Both the position numbers and the translations under genes were made by a program. The notes under the pieces were generated by a model that was given only the letters and a program-made list of their open reading frames with translations, did no database searches and was not told the origin of the DNA. Below, piece by piece: positions 32,036 through 41,859 of a stretch of 51,782 nt of DNA. Position 1 is the first letter of the stretch. Each line of letters starts with the position of its first letter. Source of the DNA: Lactobacillus sp. 0.1XD8-4 (GTDB taxonomy: Bacteria > Bacillota > Bacilli > Lactobacillales > Lactobacillaceae); the NCBI RefSeq assembly GCF_009663775.1, contig NZ_RDBR01000009.1, forward strand, positions 1 to 51,782, in the 5' to 3' direction.

Positions 32036-32425
32036 ATGGCAACCAAAAAGGGTACGCGTAAGCGTCGTGCAAAAAAGAATGTTGAAACTGGTGTTGCACA
32101 CATTCACTCAACATTTAACAACACTTTGATTATGATTACCGATGTTCAAGGTAATGCTGTAGCATGGTCATCAGCTGGTGTTTTAGGCTTTAAGGGAAGT
32201 CGGAAGTCTACCCCATTTGCTGCTCAAATGGCATCAGAAGCTGCTGCTAAGCAAGCTATGGAACACGGTATGAAGACTGTTGAAGTTGAAGTTAAGGGTC
32301 CAGGTTCAGGTCGTGAAGCTGCTATCCGTGCACTTCAAGCAACTGGTTTGGAAGTTACTGCTATTCGTGATGTAACACCTGTTCCTCACAATGGTTCTCG
32401 TCCTCCAAAGCGTCGTCGTGTTTAA
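32036..32425 (+). CDS. rpsK: 30S ribosomal protein S11
   Basis: S11 (129 residues) lies on the 30S platform close to the codon-anticodon helix of the E and P sites. [18 protein letters not shown] and the C-terminal [18 protein letters not shown] blocks are diagnostic. It follows rpsM after 34 bases with an AAAAGGAGG site. A gap of 85 bases with hairpin potential separates it from rpoA. Confidence 0.98.
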   Translation: MATKKGTRKRRAKKNVETGVAHIHSTFNNTLIMITDVQGNAVAWSSAGVLGFKGSRKSTPFAAQMASEAAAKQAMEHGMKTVEVEVKGPGSGREAAIRALQATGLEVTAIRDVTPVPHNGSRPPKRRRV

Positions 32426-32510
32426 TTGACATTGCTGGAGACAATTATTTCCATCAATTGCCTTTTCGTCTCAAATACGAACCACGTTTTGAAAGGGGTA
32501 CAAAGATAGA

Positions 32511-33455
32511 ATGATCGAATTTGAAAAGCCAAATATTCACAAAGTTGAAGAAACAGATAACTACGGTAAGTTTGTCGTAGAACCACTTGAGCGCGGTTAT
32601 GGAACCACTCTCGGTAACTCGTTAAGACGTGTTTTGATTGCATCATTACCAGGTGCCGCAATTACGAGTATGCAAATTGATGGTGTTTTACATGAATTTA
32701 GCACTGTTGAAGGTGTAACTGAGGATGTTACGCAGATTATCTTGAATCTAAAAAAAGTTTCCTTAAAAATTGATTCTGAGGATCAAAAGGACCTTGAATT
32801 AGATGTTAAAGGACCTGCTGAAGTAACTGCAAGTGATATCCAGGGTGATAATGAAGTTACAATTTTAAATCCTGATCTGCATATTGCAACTGTTGCTGAT
32901 GGCGCAGAATTACACATCAAGTTAACTGCTGATAAGGGTCGCGGTTACCTTTCTGCTAACGATAATAAGGCCCGGATGGATGATCTTGCAATTGGTGTTT
33001 TACCAATTGATTCCATCTATACCCCAATCGAACGTGTAAACTACACTGTTGAAAATGCACGGGTTGGTCAACGTAACGATTATGACAAGTTAACGTTGGA
33101 CGTTTGGACTGATGGTTCATTGACACCAACTGAGGCAGTTAGTTTAGGTGCAAAGATTTTAACTGAGCACTTGGCTATGTTTGTTGATTTAACTGAAACA
33201 GCACAAAATGCTCAAGTAATGGTTGAAAAGGAAGAAACACATAAAGAAAAGATGCTTGAAATGACAATTGAAGAGCTAGATCTTTCTGTACGTTCCTACA
33301 ACTGTTTAAAGAGAGCTGGTATTAATACTGTTAAAGAATTAACAGATAGAACAGTGTCTGATATGATGAAAGTTCGGAACTTAGGACAAAAGTCGTTAGA
33401 AGAAATTAAACTTAAGTTAAACGATCTTGGTGTTTCATTCCGCCAAGATGACTAA
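32511..33455 (+). CDS. rpoA: DNA-directed RNA polymerase subunit alpha
   Basis: RpoA (314 residues) dimerises to start RNA polymerase assembly. The N-terminal domain carries [26 protein letters not shown], and the C-terminal domain (about 250-314) holds the helix-hairpin region for UP-elements and activators, with [14 protein letters not shown] and [11 protein letters not shown]. Length is typical of Firmicutes. It lies between rpsK and rplQ, as in the alpha operon, with a GAAAGGGG ribosome site. Confidence 0.98.
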   Translation: MIEFEKPNIHKVEETDNYGKFVVEPLERGYGTTLGNSLRRVLIASLPGAAITSMQIDGVLHEFSTVEGVTEDVTQIILNLKKVSLKIDSEDQKDLELDVKGPAEVTASDIQGDNEVTILNPDLHIATVADGAELHIKLTADKGRGYLSANDNKARMDDLAIGVLPIDSIYTPIERVNYTVENARVGQRNDYDKLTLDVWTDGSLTPTEAVSLGAKILTEHLAMFVDLTETAQNAQVMVEKEETHKEKMLEMTIEELDLSVRSYNCLKRAGINTVKELTDRTVSDMMKVRNLGQKSLEEIKLKLNDLGVSFRQDD

Positions 33456-33489
33456 TTAACATACCAAACGCAAAGGAGGGAACCACTTT

Positions 33490-33873
33490 ATGAGTTACCG
33501 TAAATTAGGACGTACAAGTTCACAACGTAAGGCTTTATTACGTGATTTAACTACAGATTTAATCGTTAATGGTCGCATTACAACTACTGAAGCACGTGCA
33601 AAGGAAGTTCGTAAGACTGCTGATAAGATGATTACACTTGCTAAGCATGGTGATTTAGCATCTCGCCGTAAGGCAGCTGCATTCGTTCGTAATGTTGTTG
33701 CTGATGTTAAGGAAGATGGCGATAATATTCGTGTACAATCTGCTCTTCAAAACCTTTTTGAAGAACTTGCTCCAAAGTATGCAGATCGTAACGGTGGTTA
33801 CACACGCATCTTGAAGACCATGCCTCGTCGTGGTGATGGTGCACCAATGGTTATTCTTGAATTAGTGGACTAA
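33490..33873 (+). CDS. rplQ: 50S ribosomal protein L17
   Basis: L17 (127 residues) lies near the peptide tunnel exit. [20 protein letters not shown] and the C-terminal [23 protein letters not shown] are typical. It is the last gene of the ribosomal cluster. A structured element with a terminator follows, matching the known downstream element of L17 genes in Lactobacillales. Confidence 0.98.
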   Translation: MSYRKLGRTSSQRKALLRDLTTDLIVNGRITTTEARAKEVRKTADKMITLAKHGDLASRRKAAAFVRNVVADVKEDGDNIRVQSALQNLFEELAPKYADRNGGYTRILKTMPRRGDGAPMVILELVD

Positions 33874-33904
33874 TAATCTGTTCATATAATTTTAAATACG
33901 TAAT

Positions 33905-34016
33905 AAAGAATCACTATCATTGATAGTATAGAGCGTTACGATGGTGGGGCTATCCCCTAGTCTAGCTTGAATGCGGGAAACCCTCGCGCACTTCGATGGT
34001 AAGTGATTTTTTATTT
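33905..34016 (+). ncRNA. Candidate L17 downstream element (L17DE) with terminator
   Basis: A structured element starts about 30 bases after the rplQ stop codon. AATCACT (33909-33915) pairs with AGTGATT (34002-34008), followed by a T-rich run, forming the closing terminator stem. Inside are ACTATC-att-GATAGT (33913-33927), GGGG-ctat-CCCC (33946-33957) and TGCG (33972-33975) with CGCA (33987-33990). The first hairpin shares bases with the closing stem, so the two compete. Position and host group fit the Rfam L17DE motif; not confirmed by covariance search. Confidence 0.72.
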
Positions 34017-34048
34017 TTAAATTTTTTTATAGATAATTTTACTGACTT

Positions 34049-34057
34049 TGCTAAAAT
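34049..34057 (+). promoter_or_regulatory. Extended -10 promoter of ecfA1
   Basis: TGcTAAAAT, 36 bases before the GTG start, with a weak -35. It would drive ecfA1-ecfA2-ecfT-truA after the end of the ribosomal cluster. Confidence 0.5.
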
Positions 34058-34093
34058 ATACTTATTAACTACATAAAAAAGAGAGGAAATGCC

Positions 34094-34921
34094 GTGGCTG
34101 GGATTAAAGTGCGAAATATTACATTCAAATATCCAGATAGTGAGGCACCTGTTTTAAAAAATATTAGTTTTGATATAAGACCAGCTTCGTGGACCGCAAT
34201 AATAGGTCATAATGGAAGTGGTAAAAGTACCCTTGCTCGTTTGATTGATGGTTTGCTTATTCCTACCACAGGTTCGATTGAAATCGATGGCGTTCGTGTT
34301 GATGAGACAACCTTAGGAATAATTCATCAGCAAATAGGTTTTGTATTTCAAAATCCTGAGAATCAATTTGTTGGCGCAACAGTAGCGGATGATGTAGCAT
34401 TTGGGTTAGAAAACCGACAAATTGCTCCGAAAGAAATGGAAAAAAGAATCGATAGTGCTTTAGAAATGGTAGGAATGACTAAATATAAAGATGTCGAACC
34501 AATCAATCTTTCTGGTGGTCAGAAGCAGCGTGTTGCTCTTGCAGGAATTTTAGCGCTGATGCCTGAAGTAATCATTCTTGATGAAGCAACTAGTATGTTA
34601 GATCCATTGGCGCGTAAAGAGATTCTTACTTTATTAAAAAAATTGAAAGATGAACAAAACATTTCGATCATCTCTATTACCCATGATCTTAATGAAATTG
34701 AATTGGCAGATAATACTATTGTGATAAATAATGCACAGATAGTAAAAGATGGGCCAACCGCTGATGTTTTGAAAAATAAAAAACTATTAACTGAAATTGG
34801 CGTCGGCATTCCAGTTAGTCAGCAATTACAATCATTATTGGCGGCACGTGGGATAAATCTACCAAATAAGTATTTAAATTTAGAGGAGTTAAAATATTGG
34901 CTAAGTCAGCAGTTACAGTAA
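34094..34921 (+). CDS. ecfA1: ECF transporter ATPase EcfA1
   Basis: EcfA1 (275 residues) is one of two ABC ATPases that power energy-coupling-factor importers for vitamins and metals. Walker A GHNGSGKST is at 38-46; the signature LSGGQKQR and Walker B VIILDEATS are present. It starts with GTG after AGAGGAAAT. The 3' end overlaps ecfA2 by 25 bases and ecfT follows, giving the complete shared energising module. Substrate-binding S components are encoded elsewhere. Confidence 0.96.
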   Translation: MAGIKVRNITFKYPDSEAPVLKNISFDIRPASWTAIIGHNGSGKSTLARLIDGLLIPTTGSIEIDGVRVDETTLGIIHQQIGFVFQNPENQFVGATVADDVAFGLENRQIAPKEMEKRIDSALEMVGMTKYKDVEPINLSGGQKQRVALAGILALMPEVIILDEATSMLDPLARKEILTLLKKLKDEQNISIISITHDLNEIELADNTIVINNAQIVKDGPTADVLKNKKLLTEIGVGIPVSQQLQSLLAARGINLPNKYLNLEELKYWLSQQLQ

Positions 34922-35760
34922 CAAACCTCCACTATACATATCCAAATACAACTAAAGAAGCTTTAGCTGGAGTTTCGCTAACGATTCAAGAGCAGGACTT
35001 TGTTGCAATTGTTGGTCAAACTGGTAGTGGTAAGTCAACGTTAGTGTCATTAATTGATGGATTACTTCAGCCGGTTAGCGGCCAACTTAAGATTGCGGGC
35101 CTAACTATTGACGCAAGTACTAAGGCTGATCAACTAAGTAAGATTCACCACCATGTTGGTTTTGTTTTTCAATTTCCGGAGCAACAGCTATTTGCAGAAA
35201 CAGTTGCTGAGGACATTTCTTTTGGACCACATAATTTAGGATGGTCGGAAAGAAAAATACAAGAAGCAATCGATGAAGCACTAATGAGGGTTGGATTGCC
35301 GTTAGAATTGAAAACGCGATCGCCATTTGCGCTTTCCGGCGGTCAAATGCGAAGAGTGGCGATTGCGGGTGTATTGGCAATGCAGCCGGGCATCTTAATC
35401 CTTGATGAACCTACTGCTGGCTTAGATACCCAAGCAACCAATGAATTACTTGCGTTAATAAAAAAACTAAATGACAATGGTACGACAATCATAATGGTAA
35501 CTCATCAAATGGAACAAGTTGCTCGTTATGCTAATCGTGTAATTGCGATGAACGAAGGAGCAATTGTTGCTGATACAACTCCCCAACAATTGTTTAGTTA
35601 TCCAGATAAATTGACAAAGCTATCTTTAACTTTACCGGCTTCTGTTGAGATTGCTCAGTTTCTCAATAATAATGGAGCAAAATTAGAAAATACGGAGCCG
35701 TTGACCCTTGAAGAATTAGCTAATGAAATAGTTAAAGCGATGGAGAAAAATAATGACTAA
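34897..35760 (+). CDS. ecfA2: ECF transporter ATPase EcfA2
   Basis: EcfA2 (287 residues) pairs with EcfA1 to form the ATPase heterodimer of ECF transporters. Walker A GQTGSGKST is at 40-48; the signature appears as LSGGQMRR and Walker B as ILILDEPTAGLD. The start is TTG with GAGGAG upstream, inside the last 25 bases of ecfA1. Its end overlaps ecfT by eight bases. Overlaps imply fixed stoichiometry through translational coupling. Confidence 0.96.
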   Translation: MAKSAVTVTNLHYTYPNTTKEALAGVSLTIQEQDFVAIVGQTGSGKSTLVSLIDGLLQPVSGQLKIAGLTIDASTKADQLSKIHHHVGFVFQFPEQQLFAETVAEDISFGPHNLGWSERKIQEAIDEALMRVGLPLELKTRSPFALSGGQMRRVAIAGVLAMQPGILILDEPTAGLDTQATNELLALIKKLNDNGTTIIMVTHQMEQVARYANRVIAMNEGAIVADTTPQQLFSYPDKLTKLSLTLPASVEIAQFLNNNGAKLENTEPLTLEELANEIVKAMEKNND

Positions 35761-36556
35761 TAAAATTGTCTTTGGAAGCTATGTCCCTGTAGAATCGATC
35801 CTTCACCGTCTCGACCCCCGTATTAAACTGATAATGTGTATTGCTTTTGTTATTTTAATCTTTTTTGTCAACAGTGTGTTAACAGCAGTATGGCTTTTTG
35901 TGGCGCTATCTATCGCTATTAAATTAAGCAATGTTGGCTTTAAACAATATTGGCAGGGAATAAAGCCGCTTTTCTTGATAATCTTAATTACAGTTGCTTT
36001 TCAGATTTTATTTAGTAGTGGTGGTAAAACATATTGGCATTGGGGAATTATGGCGATTACTTATGATGGGTTAATTAATTCTTTAATTATTTTTTACCGT
36101 TTTATTGTTATTATTACAGCATCTACGGTTCTCACTGCCACAACTCCTACATTTCAGATTGCTGATGCTTTAGCATGGCTTATGAAGCCGCTACGAGTAA
36201 TTAGAGTTCCGGTAAACCAAATTACGTTAATGCTTTCAATAGCATTACGTTTTGTACCAACCATTATGGATGAAACAAGTAAAATTATGAAAGCACAGCG
36301 GGCACGGGGAATGAATTTTAATGACGGTAGTATTTTAACTCGGATCAAACATCTTGTCCCCATTCTTATTCCGCTCTTTGTTAATTCTTTTAAGCGGGCA
36401 GAGGAACTCGCAACAGCAATGGAAGCACGTGGTTATGACCCTAATGCCGCCCGGACCCACTATCGACAATTGCTATGGCATGCGCGTGATGCGTGGGCTG
36501 GCATAGATATGATGATAGTAACAGTAGGCTTATTTTGCATACGGATATTTTTTTAG
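35753..36556 (+). CDS. ecfT: ECF transporter transmembrane protein EcfT
   Basis: EcfT (267 residues) is the membrane scaffold that links the ATPase pair to exchangeable S components. Several transmembrane segments fill the N-terminal half. The two coupling helices each carry an Ala-Arg-Gly motif (184-186 and 225-227), diagnostic of the family. It overlaps ecfA2 by eight bases, and truA follows after 14 bases. Confidence 0.96.
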   Translation: MTNKIVFGSYVPVESILHRLDPRIKLIMCIAFVILIFFVNSVLTAVWLFVALSIAIKLSNVGFKQYWQGIKPLFLIILITVAFQILFSSGGKTYWHWGIMAITYDGLINSLIIFYRFIVIITASTVLTATTPTFQIADALAWLMKPLRVIRVPVNQITLMLSIALRFVPTIMDETSKIMKAQRARGMNFNDGSILTRIKHLVPILIPLFVNSFKRAEELATAMEARGYDPNAARTHYRQLLWHARDAWAGIDMMIVTVGLFCIRIFF

Positions 36557-36570
36557 TAAGGAAGTAAATA

Positions 36571-37341
36571 ATGTATCGTTATAAAATAACTTTTGCTTAC
36601 GACGGAACTAACTTTTCTGGGTTTCAAATTCAGCCTAATAAACGGACTGTTGAGCAAACGCTAAAAAATGCAGTAAACAAAATTGCTAAGCATCCTGAGC
36701 CGGCAATCTCAGTAATTGGGTCTGGTCGGACTGATGCAGGGGTACATGCAATTAATCAAGTAGCTCATTTTGATATTCCATATCATTTGAGTAACGACTC
36801 CATGCGTAAAGCGCTAAATAGTATTTTGCCGTTAGATATTTTGATCAAAAAGGCAGAATTAGTAGATAATGATTTTCATGCTCGTTATAGTGCCCACCGG
36901 AAAACCTACCGTTACCGAGTAGATCAAGGGGAGTTTGTTAATCCCTTTAAGCGAAATTATACAGCCCACTTTAAGTATCCCGTTGACTTGAATAAAATGC
37001 GTCAAGCAGCACGCGGCTTAATTGGAACACATGACTTTACGAGTTTTGTTGCTTCAGGAAGCCAGGCTAAAAGTAATGTGCGAACAATTGAAAATATTTC
37101 AATCAGTCGTGATGAACTGCGCAATGAAGTCGTCTTTGATTTTACAGGAAATGGCTTTTTATATAATCAAGTTCGGATTATGGTTGCCTTTTTACTTGAG
37201 GTTGGTGCTGGTCAACGTCCGATAGATGATGTTGAACGTGTATTAGCTGCCAAAGATCGGACCCAAGCAAGAATGACAGCTCCTGCTAGTGGTTTATACT
37301 TAGTTAACGTTGATTATGGAACAAATGATGAAAAGGATTGA
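36571..37341 (+). CDS. truA: tRNA pseudouridine synthase A
   Basis: TruA (256 residues) isomerises uridines 38-40 in the tRNA anticodon stem. The catalytic Asp55 lies in SGRTDAGVHA, and the GNGFLYNQVRIMV block is typical. It is cotranscribed with ecfA1A2T, a common arrangement in Firmicutes. Its last codons hold the promoter of rplM-rpsI. An AAGGAAG site precedes the ATG. Confidence 0.97.
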   Translation: MYRYKITFAYDGTNFSGFQIQPNKRTVEQTLKNAVNKIAKHPEPAISVIGSGRTDAGVHAINQVAHFDIPYHLSNDSMRKALNSILPLDILIKKAELVDNDFHARYSAHRKTYRYRVDQGEFVNPFKRNYTAHFKYPVDLNKMRQAARGLIGTHDFTSFVASGSQAKSNVRTIENISISRDELRNEVVFDFTGNGFLYNQVRIMVAFLLEVGAGQRPIDDVERVLAAKDRTQARMTAPASGLYLVNVDYGTNDEKD

Positions 37342-37366
37342 CGTAGCGGTCAGAAGAAAGTATACT
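37338..37366 (+). promoter_or_regulatory. rplM-rpsI promoter
   Basis: TTGACG (37338-37343), a 17-base spacer and TATACT (37361-37366) form a strong promoter. The -35 overlaps the truA stop codon. A leader of about 75 bases precedes rplM, where an L13 leader-type control could act; I could not recognise its structure. Confidence 0.8.
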
Positions 37367-37446
37367 AGTCAATGGTATTTCTTTTCCATCTAATAACTCG
37401 GTACACTATTATATGCAAAAGAAAAACAAAATTGGAGGACTTAATC

Positions 37447-37890
37447 GTGAGAACGACATACATCGCAAAACCTGGTGAAGTTGATCGCAAGTGGTACGTT
37501 GTTGATGCTAAGGATGTCCCAATGGGTCGTTTAGCATCTGCAGTAGCATCAATTTTGCGTGGTAAGAACAAGCCAACATTTACTCCACACGTTGATACTG
37601 GTGATTACGTTATCGTTATCAACGCTGCGCAAGTTAAGTTAACTGGTAAAAAGGCATCTCAAAAGATGTACTACCGTCACTCAAACTACCCTGGTGGTTT
37701 GAAGCAACGGACTGCTGGTGACTTCCGTGCAAAGGAACCAGAAAAGTTATTGGAAACTGCTATTAAAGGTATGCTTCCACACAACTCTCTTGGTCACAAG
37801 CAAGGTTTGAAGTTACATGTTTATGCTGGTGAAGACCACAAGCATGCTGCACAAAACCCAGAAGTTTTAGACATTACTAACTTAATCTAA
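37447..37890 (+). CDS. rplM: 50S ribosomal protein L13
   Basis: L13 (147 residues) is an early assembly protein of the 50S subunit. [21 protein letters not shown] and [20 protein letters not shown] are diagnostic. The GTG at 37447 follows TTGGAGGA; the longer frame from 37372 begins inside the leader, adds 25 unrelated residues and is rejected. rpsI follows after 13 bases, a universal pairing. Confidence 0.97.
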   Translation: MRTTYIAKPGEVDRKWYVVDAKDVPMGRLASAVASILRGKNKPTFTPHVDTGDYVIVINAAQVKLTGKKASQKMYYRHSNYPGGLKQRTAGDFRAKEPEKLLETAIKGMLPHNSLGHKQGLKLHVYAGEDHKHAAQNPEVLDITNLI

Positions 37891-37903
37891 GGAGGGAATG
37901 GAA

Positions 37904-38299
37904 TTGGCTCAACAAGTACAATACAGTGGTACTGGTCGGCGTAAAGATGCAACCGCACGTGTTCGCTTAGTACCAGGTTCAGGCAAGATTACGATGAACG
38001 GCAAGGCAATTGAAGACTACATTCCATTTGCCAACTTACGTGCTATCGTTAACCAACCATTTGGTGTTACTAAAACAGAAGGTCAATACGATGTTTTAGC
38101 TAACGTTAATGGTGGTGGATTCTCTGGTCAAGCAGGTGCAGTTCGTCACGGTATCGCCCGTGCACTTCTCGCCGTTGATCCAGACTTCCGTGACGCTTTA
38201 AAGAAGGCTGGTCTCTTAACTCGTGACCCTCGTATGAAGGAACGTCGTAAGCCAGGTCTTAAGAAAGCTCGTAAGGCTGCTCAATTCAGTAAGCGTTAA
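37904..38299 (+). CDS. rpsI: 30S ribosomal protein S9
   Basis: S9 (131 residues) has a basic C-terminal tail reaching the P-site tRNA, visible as [13 protein letters not shown]. The central [20 protein letters not shown] block is typical. The TTG at 37904 is chosen over the ATG at 37898, because GGAGGG is too close to the ATG and well spaced from the TTG. A terminator follows, closing rplM-rpsI. Confidence 0.95.
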   Translation: MAQQVQYSGTGRRKDATARVRLVPGSGKITMNGKAIEDYIPFANLRAIVNQPFGVTKTEGQYDVLANVNGGGFSGQAGAVRHGIARALLAVDPDFRDALKKAGLLTRDPRMKERRKPGLKKARKAAQFSKR

Positions 38300-38319
38300 T
38301 ATTTTCGATTATCGCTTCC

Positions 38320-38352
38320 AAAAAGTATCAGTATTATGCTGGTGCTTTTTTT
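38320..38352 (+). terminator. Intrinsic terminator after rpsI
   Basis: A 12-bp stem with two T-G pairs (38320-38331 with 38339-38350) ends in a T-run, 20 bases after the rpsI stop codon. Confidence 0.87.
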
Positions 38353-38355
38353 ATT

Positions 38356-38383
38356 TTTAAACATAGTTAATCTAGGATATAAT
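38356..38383 (+). promoter_or_regulatory. butA promoter
   Basis: A perfect TATAAT (38378-38383) lies 16 bases after TTTAAA (38356-38361). The ATG is 32 bases downstream and AAGGAGG lies between. Confidence 0.65.
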
Positions 38384-38411
38384 ACTGAGTAGATACTTTA
38401 AGGAGGTCTAA

Positions 38412-39188
<777 letters not shown>

Positions 39189-39213
39189 AATCTTAAGAAA
39201 TTATAGTTTTAGA

Positions 39214-39249
39214 AAGGATCATGGCAGTTGGTTGTCACGATCCTTTTTA
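39214..39249 (+). terminator. Intrinsic terminator after butA
   Basis: AAGGATCATG pairs with CACGATCCTT with one mismatch around a 13-base loop, followed by TTT, about 25 bases after the stop codon. Confidence 0.78.
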
Positions 39250-39297
39250 ACTTCTTCTAAAAATCTTGCGATAAATTAACCCAAATTGAATGGATTT

Positions 39298-39306
39298 TGC
39301 TACAAT
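39298..39306 (+). promoter_or_regulatory. Extended -10 promoter of the glucosaminidase gene
   Basis: TGcTACAAT ends 32 bases before the GTG start; no good -35 is seen. It would drive the glucosaminidase, xpt and the PurK-like gene. Confidence 0.55.
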
Positions 39307-39338
39307 TAATAACTAGTAGAAATGAGGAGGCAAAGCTT

Positions 39339-40557
<1,219 letters not shown>

Positions 40558-40573
40558 TAAGGGGAGTGATCTA

Positions 40574-41707
40574 ATGGGCAGAAATGCTATTTACCCAGGT
40601 AGTACTTTAGGAATTATTGGGATTAATCGAAACGGAGCCGCATTAATTGCTACTGCCAAAAAAGCGGGCTTTAATGTTGGCGTTTATGTTGATCGTTCAC
40701 AACCATCGGTAACAAAGATGGCTGACTTTACAATGGTAGGGGCCTTAAATGATCGGGTGAAGTTAACACAGTTTGGTGAAGCTTGTGACGCAATCATTTA
40801 TCAAACACCAAATGTTGACTCACGTGTCCTACACTATTTAAGCAAGTATGCTGTAATTCCACAGGGGATTAATGCTTTAGAAATCGTTCAAGACCGCTTA
40901 ATGGAACGGGCATTTTTAGACCAAGTGAACATTAATATTGCACCATATGTAACTGTCGTAAGCTTGGATGATGTCTACCAATCAATTGATTCAATTGGTT
41001 ATCCTGCTTTATTAAAGCCAATTCAGCGGGGAATTGGTGAAAATTCAATGTTGATTGAGCGACAATCTGATATTACTCGGGCAGCTGACTTTATTGATAC
41101 TGGTACATATCTTCTTGAATCATGGATTGATCATACAAATGAATATACAATGACGGCGGCTACTAACGGTAAAGATACGGAAATCTTTCCGTTAGCTCAG
41201 TTACAGTACAATAAAGACCGGCAATTAATTTCAGTTGCCACGCCGGCGAGCGTTCATGATGATATGTTAAAAGAAATGCAACGGATCGTAAAAAGCGTGG
41301 CTGCCTCGCTTGAGTATAAGGGTGTATTTTCAATTAACTTCTATGTAACATCGACAGGAACTTTATACGTGAAAAATATTGAACCAGGATTGACTTCAAT
41401 CGCCAATGTTTATGATGCAACTGCCAATGTTAATCAATATGAAGAACAATTAAGAAGTGCTGTTGGCATGCCCCTTCACGTTATTGCACCACTTCAGACC
41501 GGGTTATTAATGGTTATTCGGAATTATCAATCCCGCGCAATTCAACGTCAATGGCTGCTTAAAGATAATTGGCAATTTAGGTTCTTTAATGATGTGGGGG
41601 ATGATGATCAAGCAATTTTGGGATTTGTCTGGGTCACGGGCAGTGATAATTTAGCAGCATTGAAGAATCAAGTAGACGATACCGAGGTATGGAAAGATCA
41701 AGCATAA
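40574..41707 (+). CDS. PurK-like ATP-grasp protein, probably not a true PurK
   Basis: The 377-residue protein follows the PurK (carboxyaminoimidazole ribonucleotide synthase) layout: preATP-grasp domain, ATP-grasp core and C-terminal domain. IVQDRLMERAFL and the central block VATPASV are recognisable. Key motifs are altered. The N-terminal GGGQLG-type motif reads GINRNG. The metal-binding Glu expected in the ELFV-type motif is Asn255 (SINFYV), and the NE of the NEIAPRPHNSGH motif is Lys267-Asn268 (VKNIEPG). It lies outside a purine operon, after xpt and before a terminator. It is likely a divergent paralog with a changed or lost activity; function unknown. Confidence 0.8.
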   Translation: MGRNAIYPGSTLGIIGINRNGAALIATAKKAGFNVGVYVDRSQPSVTKMADFTMVGALNDRVKLTQFGEACDAIIYQTPNVDSRVLHYLSKYAVIPQGINALEIVQDRLMERAFLDQVNINIAPYVTVVSLDDVYQSIDSIGYPALLKPIQRGIGENSMLIERQSDITRAADFIDTGTYLLESWIDHTNEYTMTAATNGKDTEIFPLAQLQYNKDRQLISVATPASVHDDMLKEMQRIVKSVAASLEYKGVFSINFYVTSTGTLYVKNIEPGLTSIANVYDATANVNQYEEQLRSAVGMPLHVIAPLQTGLLMVIRNYQSRAIQRQWLLKDNWQFRFFNDVGDDDQAILGFVWVTGSDNLAALKNQVDDTEVWKDQA

Positions 41708-41733
41708 GTTTGTTAAGTAATTATTATCTATTT

Positions 41734-41774
41734 AGAGGGACTGGGGACAGGTGCTGCAGTCTCTTTAATTTTTC
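41734..41774 (+). terminator. Intrinsic terminator after the PurK-like gene
   Basis: A 10-bp stem with two G-T pairs (41734-41743 with 41757-41766) is followed by AATTTTTCC. Confidence 0.75.
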
Positions 41775-41815
41775 CTAACATATGTTCGATTTTATCCCCG
41801 AATAATGTTCTAATT

Positions 41816-41824
41816 TGGTATAAT
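41816..41824 (+). promoter_or_regulatory. Extended -10 promoter of pcrA
   Basis: TGgTATAAT is a perfect extended -10, 35 bases before the GTG start. The -35 region is not consensus, as usual for extended -10 promoters. Confidence 0.7.
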
Positions 41825-41859
41825 ATTAGCCGATGAAAATTTAGAGAGGATGGAATAGC

